NCBI GenBank assembly: GCA_021779695.1
Contig: JAJYAE010000163.1
Coordinates: 1 to 9,504, forward strand
Reading direction: 5' to 3'
Source of the DNA: Acidobacteriota bacterium
Lineage (GTDB): Bacteria; Acidobacteriota; Terriglobia; Terriglobales; Acidobacteriaceae
Length of the DNA: 9,504 nucleotides
The notes under the pieces were generated by a model. That model ran no database searches. It worked only from the letters and a program-made list of their open reading frames with translations, and was not told where the DNA came from. Of this stretch, positions 1-6,136 are shown piece after piece (the first letter of the stretch is position 1; each line of letters opens with the position of its first letter). The translations under genes were made by a program, and so were the position numbers.

Positions 1-56
1 CCAGCGGTTTGGGTCGAAGTTACTGCATGATCAGACGGGCCCAGAGCGATGGATGA

Positions 57-500
57 CTATCTGCGTGATAGTGAGGCAGCAAGCGAGATATCGAGTATGT
101 CCCCGGGCTGAGTGCGCGAGCTTTGAATGACGCCTGTCGGGAGTTCAAGGATGGAGTGTGCGGACAGGCACATGGACATGCGCCAGGGCCCCACGGAGTG
201 CTTCACCTTCTTTACTTCAAACGAGCGGTCCAAATAGACAAGGTCAATGGGAAAGCGCATGCCGAATGTGTGGACGGACTCACAGGGGGCAATCCACAGG
301 CCTCCGCCTGGGGCCAGGGAATTGCGTCCGAGAAGGCCCTTGGAGCGCCTGGCGCTGGTGCCTGCAATCTCAAGGTTCTCGGCGATTAAGGTATTGCGAG
401 TGACGTTCTTGAGAAGCAGGCGCAGTTCCTGCTCAGGGATGCTGGTGCGGGCAAGTATCTCTCGGGTCTCTTTGAATCGGTCTGGTCTCGAAGGGTTCAT
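57..500 (-). CDS. DUF192 family protein (pilus-locus associated)
   Basis: This 147-residue protein belongs to the DUF192 family. The recognisable core runs from about residue 31 to 137: KGLLGR (54-59), then GLWI-PCESVHTFGMRFPID (67-86), then the AHSILELP-G segment (114-123) and TQPGD near the C-terminus. DUF192 proteins are small beta-rich proteins of unknown biochemical role. Many carry a signal peptide; this one does not, and its charged N-terminus of about 30 residues suggests a cytoplasmic protein. The ATG at 498-500 is the only plausible start in frame, but its upstream sequence has no clear Shine-Dalgarno. It lies downstream of, and on the same strand as, the cpaB-secretin pair, but an intrinsic terminator separates them, so it may have its own promoter. 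DUF192 genes are often seen beside Flp/Tad pilus genes, which fits here. The family call is secure and the function is unknown. Confidence 0.88.
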   Translation of the reverse strand: MNPSRPDRFKETREILARTSIPEQELRLLLKNVTRNTLIAENLEIAGTSARRSKGLLGRNSLAPGGGLWIAPCESVHTFGMRFPIDLVYLDRSFEVKKVKHSVGPWRMSMCLSAHSILELPTGVIQSSRTQPGDILDISLAASLSRR

Positions 501-576
501 GGCTGGTCTTCATTATGGGGTGAGAGCACGCTCTGGGTAGCGGGTGCAGTCTTAGAGATCTGGTAGATAAGTGGCT

Positions 577-607
577 GAGAAAAGGGCCTCACGCATTGCG
601 TGAGGCC
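577..607 (-). terminator. Intrinsic terminator after the secretin gene
   Basis: Positions 585-594 and 598-607 form a perfect 10-bp GC-rich stem (GGCCTCACGC against GCGTGAGGCC) with a 3-base loop. Reading the minus strand, the stem is followed at once by CTTTTCTC (complement of 577-584), a T-rich tail as expected for Rho-independent termination. No comparable T tract follows on the plus strand. It lies about 70 bases past the secretin stop and 77 bases before the DUF192 start, so it should end the cpaB-secretin transcript and limit readthrough into the DUF192 gene. Confidence 0.85.
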
Positions 608-676
608 ACTAAAAGCAAGTGTTTTGGCGGGTCTGGCGTTCTGGTGAAGCGTGCAGACCTGTTCAGCTAATAGACG

Positions 677-2209
677 CTACGGTTGCATGGCAGAAGAGCT
701 GGAGCCAACTGCCCCTGACATGCCTCCGCCCGATGATCCTGCATCAGTCATTTGAGGCTCAGGCTTCAAGCTTTCGATCAGCTGCTCGACCGGAATGGTC
801 GCCGGTGGAGCAGAGGGTGCGGATCCGGCAGCCTTTGCATCCGGAGAGTGCATCGGAGTGTTGGAGTTTGGCGGCAGGAACTTGGACGGGAAATTCGGCG
901 ACGGAATCTCAGTTCCAGCCGGTACAGGATTGATGATTTCCGGCGTGACAATCACGATCAACTCGGTGTTGCTCTTCGTCACAGACATCGATTGGAAGAA
1001 CTTGCCAATGATCGGGATATCGCCGAGCAGGGGGATTTTCTGGAAAGCTTCATTGTCCCGGTTGTCCAGCAAACCGCCGATCGCGAAGCTCTGACCATCC
1101 TGGAGTTCGACCTCGGTCTTGACCCGACGGACCGTGATAGCAGGCTCGAGAAAACCAGCGATCTGGACAGCGTCAGCAAAATCGAGTGCACTGACCTCGG
1201 GCGCGACCTGCAGGCGAATGGATCCGCGCGGGGTGATGGTTGGGAGGAAGTTCAGGCGAACGCCATACTCTTTAAACATGATGGAAATGGCGGAAGCGCC
1301 ACCGATGCCAGCGCCCTGGACCATCGGGAACGGATACTCGCCACCAGCGAGAAAGCTTGCCTGCTTGCCATCCTCGGCCAAAACATTTGGTTCTGCCAGG
1401 ACCTGAACGAGACCTCTTTGCTGGAGTGCCTGAATCGTTGCCCCAAGGTTGATCCCGGGGTAGAAAGCGAACAGGTTGAGTTCATTGCTCAGAGTGAGTG
1501 TGGTCGGTCCGCCCGGATTGGGGGTCACTGCAGGAGGACTGTACTGGCCGGTGGAAAGCCCCCCGATGGTGTTCCCGAAACCAGTGCTAAAGAGGTTGAT
1601 GCCAAGCTGGAGCTCCTTTGTACGATCCACGCTGGCGAATCGCACTCTAAGGAGGATTTGAGGCTTCTGCTGAGGCAGGTTAACGTTTAGCAGGTTGACG
1701 ACCTTGCCCATTGTCGACGCAATTTTCTGAGCGCGGTCTGAGCTGGTCAGATCCATAACGGTTCCGCGCAGGAAGATGTTTCCGCCTTCACTGCTGACGC
1801 GGACATCCTGGCCGGGCAACTCTGAGCGGAGCTCGCGGCGGACCTGCTCCAGGTGGTCATTTGTCTCAAAGGTACTTTGCCGGACGGTGACGTTGAAGAA
1901 TTGCCTTCCGCCAACATTGTCCCAAACAATAAGGGTGGTTTCGCCCGGGGCAGCCCCATTGACGAGAACTTGAGTCGGAGTAATGGCAGTGGCTTGTGCG
2001 AAGCCGCCGAGACCAACCACAATTCGAGTCACGGGACGTGCGAGGTCGAGGACGACTGACTTCCCGACCGCGACGGCCAGATCATTAGCGGAATCCTGAC
2101 TCTGAGAGACAGGGGGTTGAGGCGCTGTCGCCTGGGGGAATGCAGCGCAGCAGAAAGACAAGGCCAAGACACTCAGACAAGTAGGTAGGAGGCCGACTCG
2201 TGCGATCAC
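677..2209 (-). CDS. cpaC: Flp/Tad-type pilus secretin (CpaC/RcpA-like)
   Basis: This 510-residue protein is an outer-membrane secretin of the type II/III secretion superfamily, the CpaC/RcpA branch that forms the Flp/Tad pilus channel. Residues 1 to about 28 are a signal peptide (hydrophobic LSVLALSFCCAA, then a Pro/Gln-rich stretch). An N-terminal pilus-formation domain spans roughly 44-110, and a BON-like segment roughly 117-178. The secretin barrel domain spans about 255-428, with LAEPN (271-275), YGVRLNFLPTI (315-325), VELQDGQSFAIGGLL (367-381), the PLLGDIPIIGKFF motif (393-405) and a terminal ELIVIVTPEI. The C-terminal 80 residues are Pro/Ser/Gly-rich and outside the conserved domain. 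The start is GTG at 2207-2209, supported by a GGAGG seven bases or so upstream. The GTGA overlap with the cpaB stop implies translational coupling. The alternative, a generic type II/III secretin, is less likely given cpaB directly upstream. Confidence 0.95.
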   Translation of the reverse strand: MIARVGLLPTCLSVLALSFCCAAFPQATAPQPPVSQSQDSANDLAVAVGKSVVLDLARPVTRIVVGLGGFAQATAITPTQVLVNGAAPGETTLIVWDNVGGRQFFNVTVRQSTFETNDHLEQVRRELRSELPGQDVRVSSEGGNIFLRGTVMDLTSSDRAQKIASTMGKVVNLLNVNLPQQKPQILLRVRFASVDRTKELQLGINLFSTGFGNTIGGLSTGQYSPPAVTPNPGGPTTLTLSNELNLFAFYPGINLGATIQALQQRGLVQVLAEPNVLAEDGKQASFLAGGEYPFPMVQGAGIGGASAISIMFKEYGVRLNFLPTITPRGSIRLQVAPEVSALDFADAVQIAGFLEPAITVRRVKTEVELQDGQSFAIGGLLDNRDNEAFQKIPLLGDIPIIGKFFQSMSVTKSNTELIVIVTPEIINPVPAGTEIPSPNFPSKFLPPNSNTPMHSPDAKAAGSAPSAPPATIPVEQLIESLKPEPQMTDAGSSGGGMSGAVGSSSSAMQP

Positions 2210-3039
2210 TGTTGTCCTCCAGCAGAGGCGAATTTTTCTTCCGACTTTTGATTGCCGTTGATCACCTGAACGGTGAACTGGGGAGCGGCACGCTTGACGC
2301 GCCTTGCAGGACCATGCGCGACAGGCTTGGCGCCCTCAAACAGATTCATCATGGCTGTTGTCGGGACCGTCGCCACCTTGGTATCCAAAGGATTCCGAAG
2401 AACCAGCTGGATGTGCATCTGGGTGGCCGCGAGGGACAGCACCTGTGCCTGCTCAGGAGTTACGAGCAGGTTGACAACCTGAACTTGCTGCGGCTTTCCC
2501 TCGGCGTCCTTTTGAATGTCTGTGCCGGCAGAAAGGACCTCAAGATTCTGCAGTATCGTTCGGACCTCGGAGTTCTGTGATCCTTGAGCGCTCGGCGGCA
2601 CGCCCGAGACAAGCACGTCGACGTGCATTCCGGGGGTGACGAATCCGGCCACGCCAACGACCTCATCCACCCGGACGGCGCAAGCACGCATACCTGGTTT
2701 AATGGTTGCAGCCAAGCCTCCCCCCGATCCCTTGGGCGCCAGGCGGCTTTCGACGATGGGTTCTCCGGTATAAATATCCGAGATCACACCGCGACCGATG
2801 GCACTTTTGGCATCAAGGATGGCGCCGGTTGAAGCAGAGCCGACCAGTTGCACGGTTGTCAGGTCGCTGGCGTCCAGCACGGTACCAATCTTTAGGTCTT
2901 TCGCAGCCGCGATGACCCGCGTGGTTGCGATGGGTTTTGAGGCGGAGAGTCGTGCACCTACCATTCGCCATACGAGAAAAGCACTCATCGAGGCGATGAC
3001 AAATGCGCTCAACAAAATAATCAGCATTCTTCGATTCAT
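2206..3039 (-). CDS. cpaB: Flp pilus assembly protein CpaB (RcpC-like)
   Basis: This 277-residue protein matches the CpaB/RcpC family, which is inner-membrane anchored with a periplasmic part thought to work with the secretin in Flp/Tad pilus biogenesis. Residues 5-27 form one hydrophobic N-terminal segment (LIILLSAFVIASMSAFLVW). A SAF domain follows at about 40-103 (RVIAAAKDLKIGTVLDASDL, then IGRGVISDIYTGEPIVESRL). The RcpC/CpaB domain covers about 110-220, with GMRACAVRVDEVVGVAGFVT, PGMHVDVLV and VNLLVTPEQAQVLSLA. The last 40 residues are basic and low in conserved features. The ATG at 3037-3039 has AGGA six bases upstream (complement of 3046-3049). It is the first gene of a two-gene unit and its TGA stop overlaps the secretin GTG. 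Length is normal for the family. Confidence 0.94.
   Translation of the reverse strand: MNRRMLIILLSAFVIASMSAFLVWRMVGARLSASKPIATTRVIAAAKDLKIGTVLDASDLTTVQLVGSASTGAILDAKSAIGRGVISDIYTGEPIVESRLAPKGSGGGLAATIKPGMRACAVRVDEVVGVAGFVTPGMHVDVLVSGVPPSAQGSQNSEVRTILQNLEVLSAGTDIQKDAEGKPQQVQVVNLLVTPEQAQVLSLAATQMHIQLVLRNPLDTKVATVPTTAMMNLFEGAKPVAHGPARRVKRAAPQFTVQVINGNQKSEEKFASAGGQQ
2216..2220 (-). promoter_or_regulatory. Shine-Dalgarno of the secretin gene, inside cpaB
   Basis: On the minus strand GGAGG is followed by ACAACA and then the GTG start of the secretin at 2209. It lies within the last codons of cpaB. This strong site decides the non-ATG start and shows that the four-base overlap is a real coupled start. 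Confidence 0.8.
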
Positions 3040-3109
3040 TTAGGGTCCTGTCTCACCGCATGAACAGCCGGGCTGACACAACACGGGTAGCCTTGCGCAA
3101 ATCGGAGGA

Positions 3110-3129
3110 CCTGATATTGGGATATCAGG
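3110..3129. repeat. Perfect inverted repeat in the cpaB leader
   Basis: CCTGATAT (3110-3117) and ATATCAGG (3122-3129) are a perfect 8-bp inverted repeat around TGGG. It lies between the predicted cpaB promoter and the cpaB start. It could be a transcription-factor operator or an RNA stem-loop in the leader; it has no T tail, so it is not a classic terminator. Confidence 0.55.
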
Positions 3130-3174
3130 CTCGATCGACGCTCGTGAGCGTTCAATCTGGCTAAATGCGGTTGC

Positions 3175-3206
3175 AGTATAGCATTCATAGAAGTGAGTCA
3201 AGTCAA
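3175..3206 (-). promoter_or_regulatory. Predicted sigma-70 promoter of cpaB-secretin
   Basis: Read on the minus strand, an extended -10 element TGCTATACT (complement of 3175-3183) lies downstream of two overlapping TTGACT hexamers (complements of 3196-3201 and 3201-3206). The spacers are 15 and 20 bases, each off the ideal 17, but the extended -10 can compensate. Transcription would start near 3168 and give cpaB an untranslated leader of about 130 bases. Confidence 0.6.
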
Positions 3207-3252
3207 CAAAAATAGTTACTATGAGGGCTTTGGTAACCAATCCTCCAACATG

Positions 3253-3269
3253 GTGCACCCATCGTGCAC
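3253..3269. promoter_or_regulatory. Operator-like pair of GTGCAC palindromes
   Basis: Two copies of the self-complementary hexamer GTGCAC (3253-3258 and 3264-3269) sit 11 bases apart start to start, about one helical turn. They lie between the cpaB promoter and the plus-strand reading frames. Paired palindromes on one face of the helix are typical of repressor or activator sites, but no regulator can be named and chance is possible. Confidence 0.3.
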
Positions 3270-3359
3270 AGGGGGAGCGCAGAAGGCCAATCCCCCATCG
3301 GTGGAAGAGCGCGGAATGCGCATCACCATCGTCACGATCAGCTGCATTTTGGAGGTGCA

Positions 3360-3542
3360 ATGATGCGACTCTGCGCTCGTTTCGCCAGTCTTTGTTCGGC
3401 TGATCTGAGCTTCTTCAGAGGCGCGCGGTGCTTTTCGCGGCGCGCACGTTACCAAGGTGAGGGGTTAGGAAACGAAAAGGGATGTACGATGACACTACCC
3501 AGGGAACGCCACGGGGCGTTAGATTCCAAGTTAGAGCGATGA
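3360..3542 (+). CDS. Possible small ORF or leader peptide
   Basis: A 60-codon frame starts at an ATG-ATG pair (3360-3365) preceded by GGAGG at 3351-3355, a well-placed Shine-Dalgarno. It ends at TGA 3540-3542, 27 bases before the TonB-like gene. The product would be Arg- and Cys-rich with no signal peptide, membrane segment or family I recognise. A second in-frame ATG at 3489 is preceded by AAGGGA. The composition looks more like non-coding sequence than a conserved protein. It may be a translated leader, or the Shine-Dalgarno may be fortuitous. Confidence 0.3.
   Translation: MMRLCARFASLCSADLSFFRGARCFSRRARYQGEGLGNEKGCTMTLPRERHGALDSKLER
3421..3445 (+). repeat. GC-rich hairpin upstream of the TonB-like gene
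   Basis: GCGCGC at 3421-3426 pairs with GCGCGC at 3440-3445. The stem continues past one G-G mismatch for three more pairs (one of them T-G) and closes on a CTTTT loop at 3431-3435. No T tract follows, so it is not a terminator. It sits inside the small doubtful ORF, about 125 bases ahead of the next start codon. Confidence 0.4.
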
Positions 3543-3569
3543 CTTTGAGAAGGGATTGAGTGCAGGCAT

Positions 3570-5006
3570 ATGGGATCCTACAACACGCTCTTTGTAGAGC
3601 CTGAGGCGCGCAAGATCAGCCTGCGGCCGTCTGCACTCCTTCTGTCTGCCTTTCTTCACACGGCGACGGTCGGCCTGGTGTTGATGGGTTTTCTGTACAT
3701 GCCGAAGTTTCGGCCTCTGAGTCCGCGGGATCTATATATGATGCGGCAAGTGGAGCTGAATCGGCCGGCAGAGGAAGCAAAGCGAGCCGCTGACAGCGAG
3801 CGTTTTTATCCAGGGGCTCATGTGGCAGACCAGAAGGGCGAGACGGAGGCAAAGGCGCAGGCACCATCCACGAGCCAGCGGCAGTTTGAACGACTCCGAA
3901 TCGCAGAGCATACGGTGATCCAGCCGGATATTCCGCAAAATAAGCTGGTGATGCAGCAGGCGGCTCTACCTGCGGTTTTGCTCTGGTCAACGCCAACCAA
4001 GATGGTCAAGGTGCTGGCGCCTCCCATTCAGCACCCTTCCAATACCATCCTGATACACCCCACAATCACACGACCGAACAACGAGACAGCGCCTTCAGAT
4101 ATTCCTCTGACTTCCACGGCGTTCACGACTCTGGCTCCGATGCCAGCGCCGAGTGCTTCGTCTCCGATTGCCGTTACGGGGCCGAGTCCGACGCCACGAG
4201 TTCCAGAGACCTCATCGCTCGCTTCTACGCTTCCGTCTTCGGCAGCTGTCATTTCCATCTCGGACACGAAGGCGACGAATGGAGTGATCGCGCTTGCGCC
4301 AGTGAATCAGACGGCTGCGGGGTCGGCACAGGGGGCCATGATGCCGGGCCATGGTGGAAATGCGATGGTAGCGGGCAACGGCGATGCGAGCAGCAAAGGA
4401 CTGGGATCCAGTGGCGCGAAGGTGGGCGGGGTTGGAAGCCACACGGGAGCCGGGGCCAAGCCGGGTGACCATGCATCCCTGCAGGGACAGCCGAATGAAG
4501 GCAACGGATCTGCGGCGGGGCACGGAGCCAATACTTCAGTGACGCAAATATCGCGGCCACCCAACGGACAGTACAACGTGGTGGTGGTGGGCAGCAATCT
4601 GGAGGAGCAGTTCCCTGAGATCCAGGATGTGTGGGGGAGCCGGCTGGTTTATACGGTGTACTTACACGTGGGTTTGTCAAAGAGCTGGATTTTGCAGTAC
4701 ACGCTTCCATCCAATGCGGCAGCGGAGTCAGCGGGCAACATGAATCACCTGGAAGCGCCCTGGCCTTATTCGATTGTGCGGCCCAACTTCATTCCCGCCG
4801 AGGTAAGCGCGGACGCTCTGATGATTCACGGCTTTGTGAACCAGGCGGGCCATTTTGAGTCCCTGGGATTTGCGTTTTCACCAGGCAGCGTGGACTTGCA
4901 TTACATTCTCTCTGCACTGCAACAATGGCAGTTCAGACCGGCGAGGTTGAACGGTCAGGTCGCGCGGGTGGAAGTGCTGGTGATCGTACCGCTCGAGCAG
5001 GATTGA
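3570..5006 (+). CDS. TonB-like energy transducer-type protein
   Basis: This 478-residue protein has the layout of a TonB-family protein. There is a short cytoplasmic N-terminus, one membrane segment at about 21-44 (LLLSAFLHTATVGLVLMGFL), a long periplasmic linker and a C-terminal alpha/beta domain. The linker is rich in Pro, Ser, Thr and Ala to about residue 250, then in Gly, Asn and Ala (251-325). The C-terminal part (about 335-478) ends with ILSALQQWQFRPARLNGQVA and VEVLVIVP. This resembles the end of the TonB C-terminal domain, where a helix leads into W-F-PA, then a turn and a last strand. A role in passing proton-motive force to outer-membrane receptors is inferred only; no ExbB or ExbD gene is nearby. 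Residues 349-380 and 406-438 look faintly alike. The ATG at 3570 has only a weak AGG upstream. The family call is moderate and the partner unknown. Confidence 0.68.
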   Translation: MGSYNTLFVEPEARKISLRPSALLLSAFLHTATVGLVLMGFLYMPKFRPLSPRDLYMMRQVELNRPAEEAKRAADSERFYPGAHVADQKGETEAKAQAPSTSQRQFERLRIAEHTVIQPDIPQNKLVMQQAALPAVLLWSTPTKMVKVLAPPIQHPSNTILIHPTITRPNNETAPSDIPLTSTAFTTLAPMPAPSASSPIAVTGPSPTPRVPETSSLASTLPSSAAVISISDTKATNGVIALAPVNQTAAGSAQGAMMPGHGGNAMVAGNGDASSKGLGSSGAKVGGVGSHTGAGAKPGDHASLQGQPNEGNGSAAGHGANTSVTQISRPPNGQYNVVVVGSNLEEQFPEIQDVWGSRLVYTVYLHVGLSKSWILQYTLPSNAAAESAGNMNHLEAPWPYSIVRPNFIPAEVSADALMIHGFVNQAGHFESLGFAFSPGSVDLHYILSALQQWQFRPARLNGQVARVEVLVIVPLEQD

Positions 5007-5094
5007 AGGGTCTCAGACGAGCCTTTTCCCCTCGACACGATCACTTTTTACCGATTGCAGTTGTCGGATTCCGATGCGATGAGTCGTTGATGTT

Positions 5095-6078
5095 CTAAAG
5101 CTCAAGCACTTCATCTTCGATTGCGCGGCGCACATTGCCATCTGACTTTGCCAGACGGCGCACGGCTTCGGGCTTGTCGACTCCGGCTTTGAGCATCACC
5201 AGGGCAACAGGAACGCTTCGGCCAGCGCCCTTAATGGTCTGCACGGCTGTTTCGCGGTCAATATTGCATGCGCTCATCAGGATACGAATGCCGCGCTCGA
5301 CGAGCTTGGAGTTTTGCATGTGTACGTTGACCATCAGATTCTCGTACACATAGCCGAGGCGTGTCATGGCGCCGGTGGTGATCATATTGAGCACCATTTT
5401 CTGCGCAGTCCCGGCCTTCAAGCGCGTGGAACCCGAGACGACTTCCGGGCCGACCTCCGCCACAATTGCGACATCGGCAGCCGCCGCAAGCGGGGTGCCG
5501 TAATTACAAGTCACGGCTGCAGCGAAAGCGCCACGTGCGCGCGCGTAAGCTACAGCGGCAACGACATAGGGGGTCCGGCCTGAAGCGGAAACGCCGATGA
5601 CGACATCCTTGCGGGTGGGCCGCCGGCGCGCGATGTCTCTCTGGCCGAGTTCTTCTGAATCTTCGTTCACTTCGACCGCGGAGGCGAGCGCCTTTGGTCC
5701 TCCGGCCATGATGTATTGAATCTGGCCGGGGGCTGTGGAGTAGGTCGGCGGGCACTCGGAAGAATCGAGTGCAGCAATGCGGCCGCTGGAGCCTGCGCCG
5801 ACGTAGATCAGGCGGCCTCCATCCCGCAGGCTGCGCGCAACCTGATCAATGACTTGTGCAACTTCGGGAATTGCCTTCTTGACGGCGGCGGCCACTTTTG
5901 CGTCTTCGTGGTTAATAATGCGCGCGATCTCGATGGCTGACTTTGTGTCGAACCCCTGAGATGCCTCGTTCTGGCTCTCGGTGGTCAGACTTTGTAGTAA
6001 GGTGGCCTGGTCCTTGCTGGATTGCTCTTTTGTTGCCCGGGTTTCTGCCGCTTCCTGCGTCATGGTGCTCGTTAACAT
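5095..6078 (-). CDS. murQ: N-acetylmuramic acid 6-phosphate etherase MurQ
   Basis: MurQ cleaves the D-lactyl ether of N-acetylmuramic acid 6-phosphate to give N-acetylglucosamine 6-phosphate and D-lactate, a cytoplasmic step in recycling of peptidoglycan sugars. The 327-residue product carries the SIS sugar-phosphate domain with YVGAGSSGRIAALDSSECPPT (92-112), SASGRTPYV (164-172) and GSTRLKAGTAQKMVLNM (216-232). The two glutamates corresponding to E. coli Glu83 and Glu114 are present as Glu108 (in SSECPPT) and Glu139 (in VNEDSEE). A small helical C-terminal domain follows from about 270. It is about 30 residues longer than the E. coli enzyme, all at a polar N-terminus. The ATG at 6076-6078 has GGGGA upstream; an internal ATG at 6061-6063 is possible but has no site. 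It lies 58 bases after the hydrolase gene on the same strand, probably in one operon. Confidence 0.96.
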   Translation of the reverse strand: MLTSTMTQEAAETRATKEQSSKDQATLLQSLTTESQNEASQGFDTKSAIEIARIINHEDAKVAAAVKKAIPEVAQVIDQVARSLRDGGRLIYVGAGSSGRIAALDSSECPPTYSTAPGQIQYIMAGGPKALASAVEVNEDSEELGQRDIARRRPTRKDVVIGVSASGRTPYVVAAVAYARARGAFAAAVTCNYGTPLAAAADVAIVAEVGPEVVSGSTRLKAGTAQKMVLNMITTGAMTRLGYVYENLMVNVHMQNSKLVERGIRILMSACNIDRETAVQTIKGAGRSVPVALVMLKAGVDKPEAVRRLAKSDGNVRRAIEDEVLEL

Positions 6079-6136
6079 CGAGTCTATCCCCAGCCTTTAA
6101 TTGTATTCCTAGAGTTCGCAAGTACCTAGAGAAATT

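Larger units (their letters stand above)
3040..3569. other. Long divergent intergenic region
   Basis: About 530 bases separate the divergent cpaB and TonB-like genes. The half next to cpaB holds a good minus-strand promoter and three short palindromes in the would-be cpaB leader (3065-3075, TTGCGCAA at 3093-3100, and 3110-3129). The other half holds a pair of GTGCAC palindromes (3253-3269), a possible GGGGGA/TCCCCC hairpin (3271-3276 with 3291-3296), a GC-rich hairpin with a CTTTT loop (3421-3445) and a 60-codon ORF with a good Shine-Dalgarno. I looked here for a Flp pilin gene (short hydrophobic protein with a G-x3-E-type processing site), since one often precedes cpaB, and saw none on either strand. 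Confidence 0.7.

Noticed and set aside
1..56. Start of a further gene beyond the DUF192 stop
   Set aside because: Only 56 bases; the minus-strand ATG there meets a stop within two codons, and no ribosome site leads into a longer frame.
501..576. CATAAT (complement of 512-517) as a -10 for the DUF192 gene
   Set aside because: No -35 at a proper distance, and the start codon would follow by only about 11 bases. A leaderless transcript is possible, but the evidence is too thin to annotate.
752..1690. Open plus-strand frame of 312 codons
   Set aside because: It lies wholly opposite the secretin gene, has no recognisable domain and no ribosome site, and is explained by codon bias of the real gene.
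3040..3360. Minus-strand frame of 106 codons upstream of cpaB as a possible pilin
   Set aside because: It lacks the short leader, processing site and hydrophobic helix of a Flp pilin. It runs through the predicted cpaB promoter and leader, and its composition is Cys/His/Arg-rich in the manner of non-coding sequence.
5007..5094. Possible bidirectional terminator between the convergent TonB-like and murQ genes
   Set aside because: I found only 4-5 bp stems (for example CCGA with TCGG) and no stem followed by a proper T tract on either strand.
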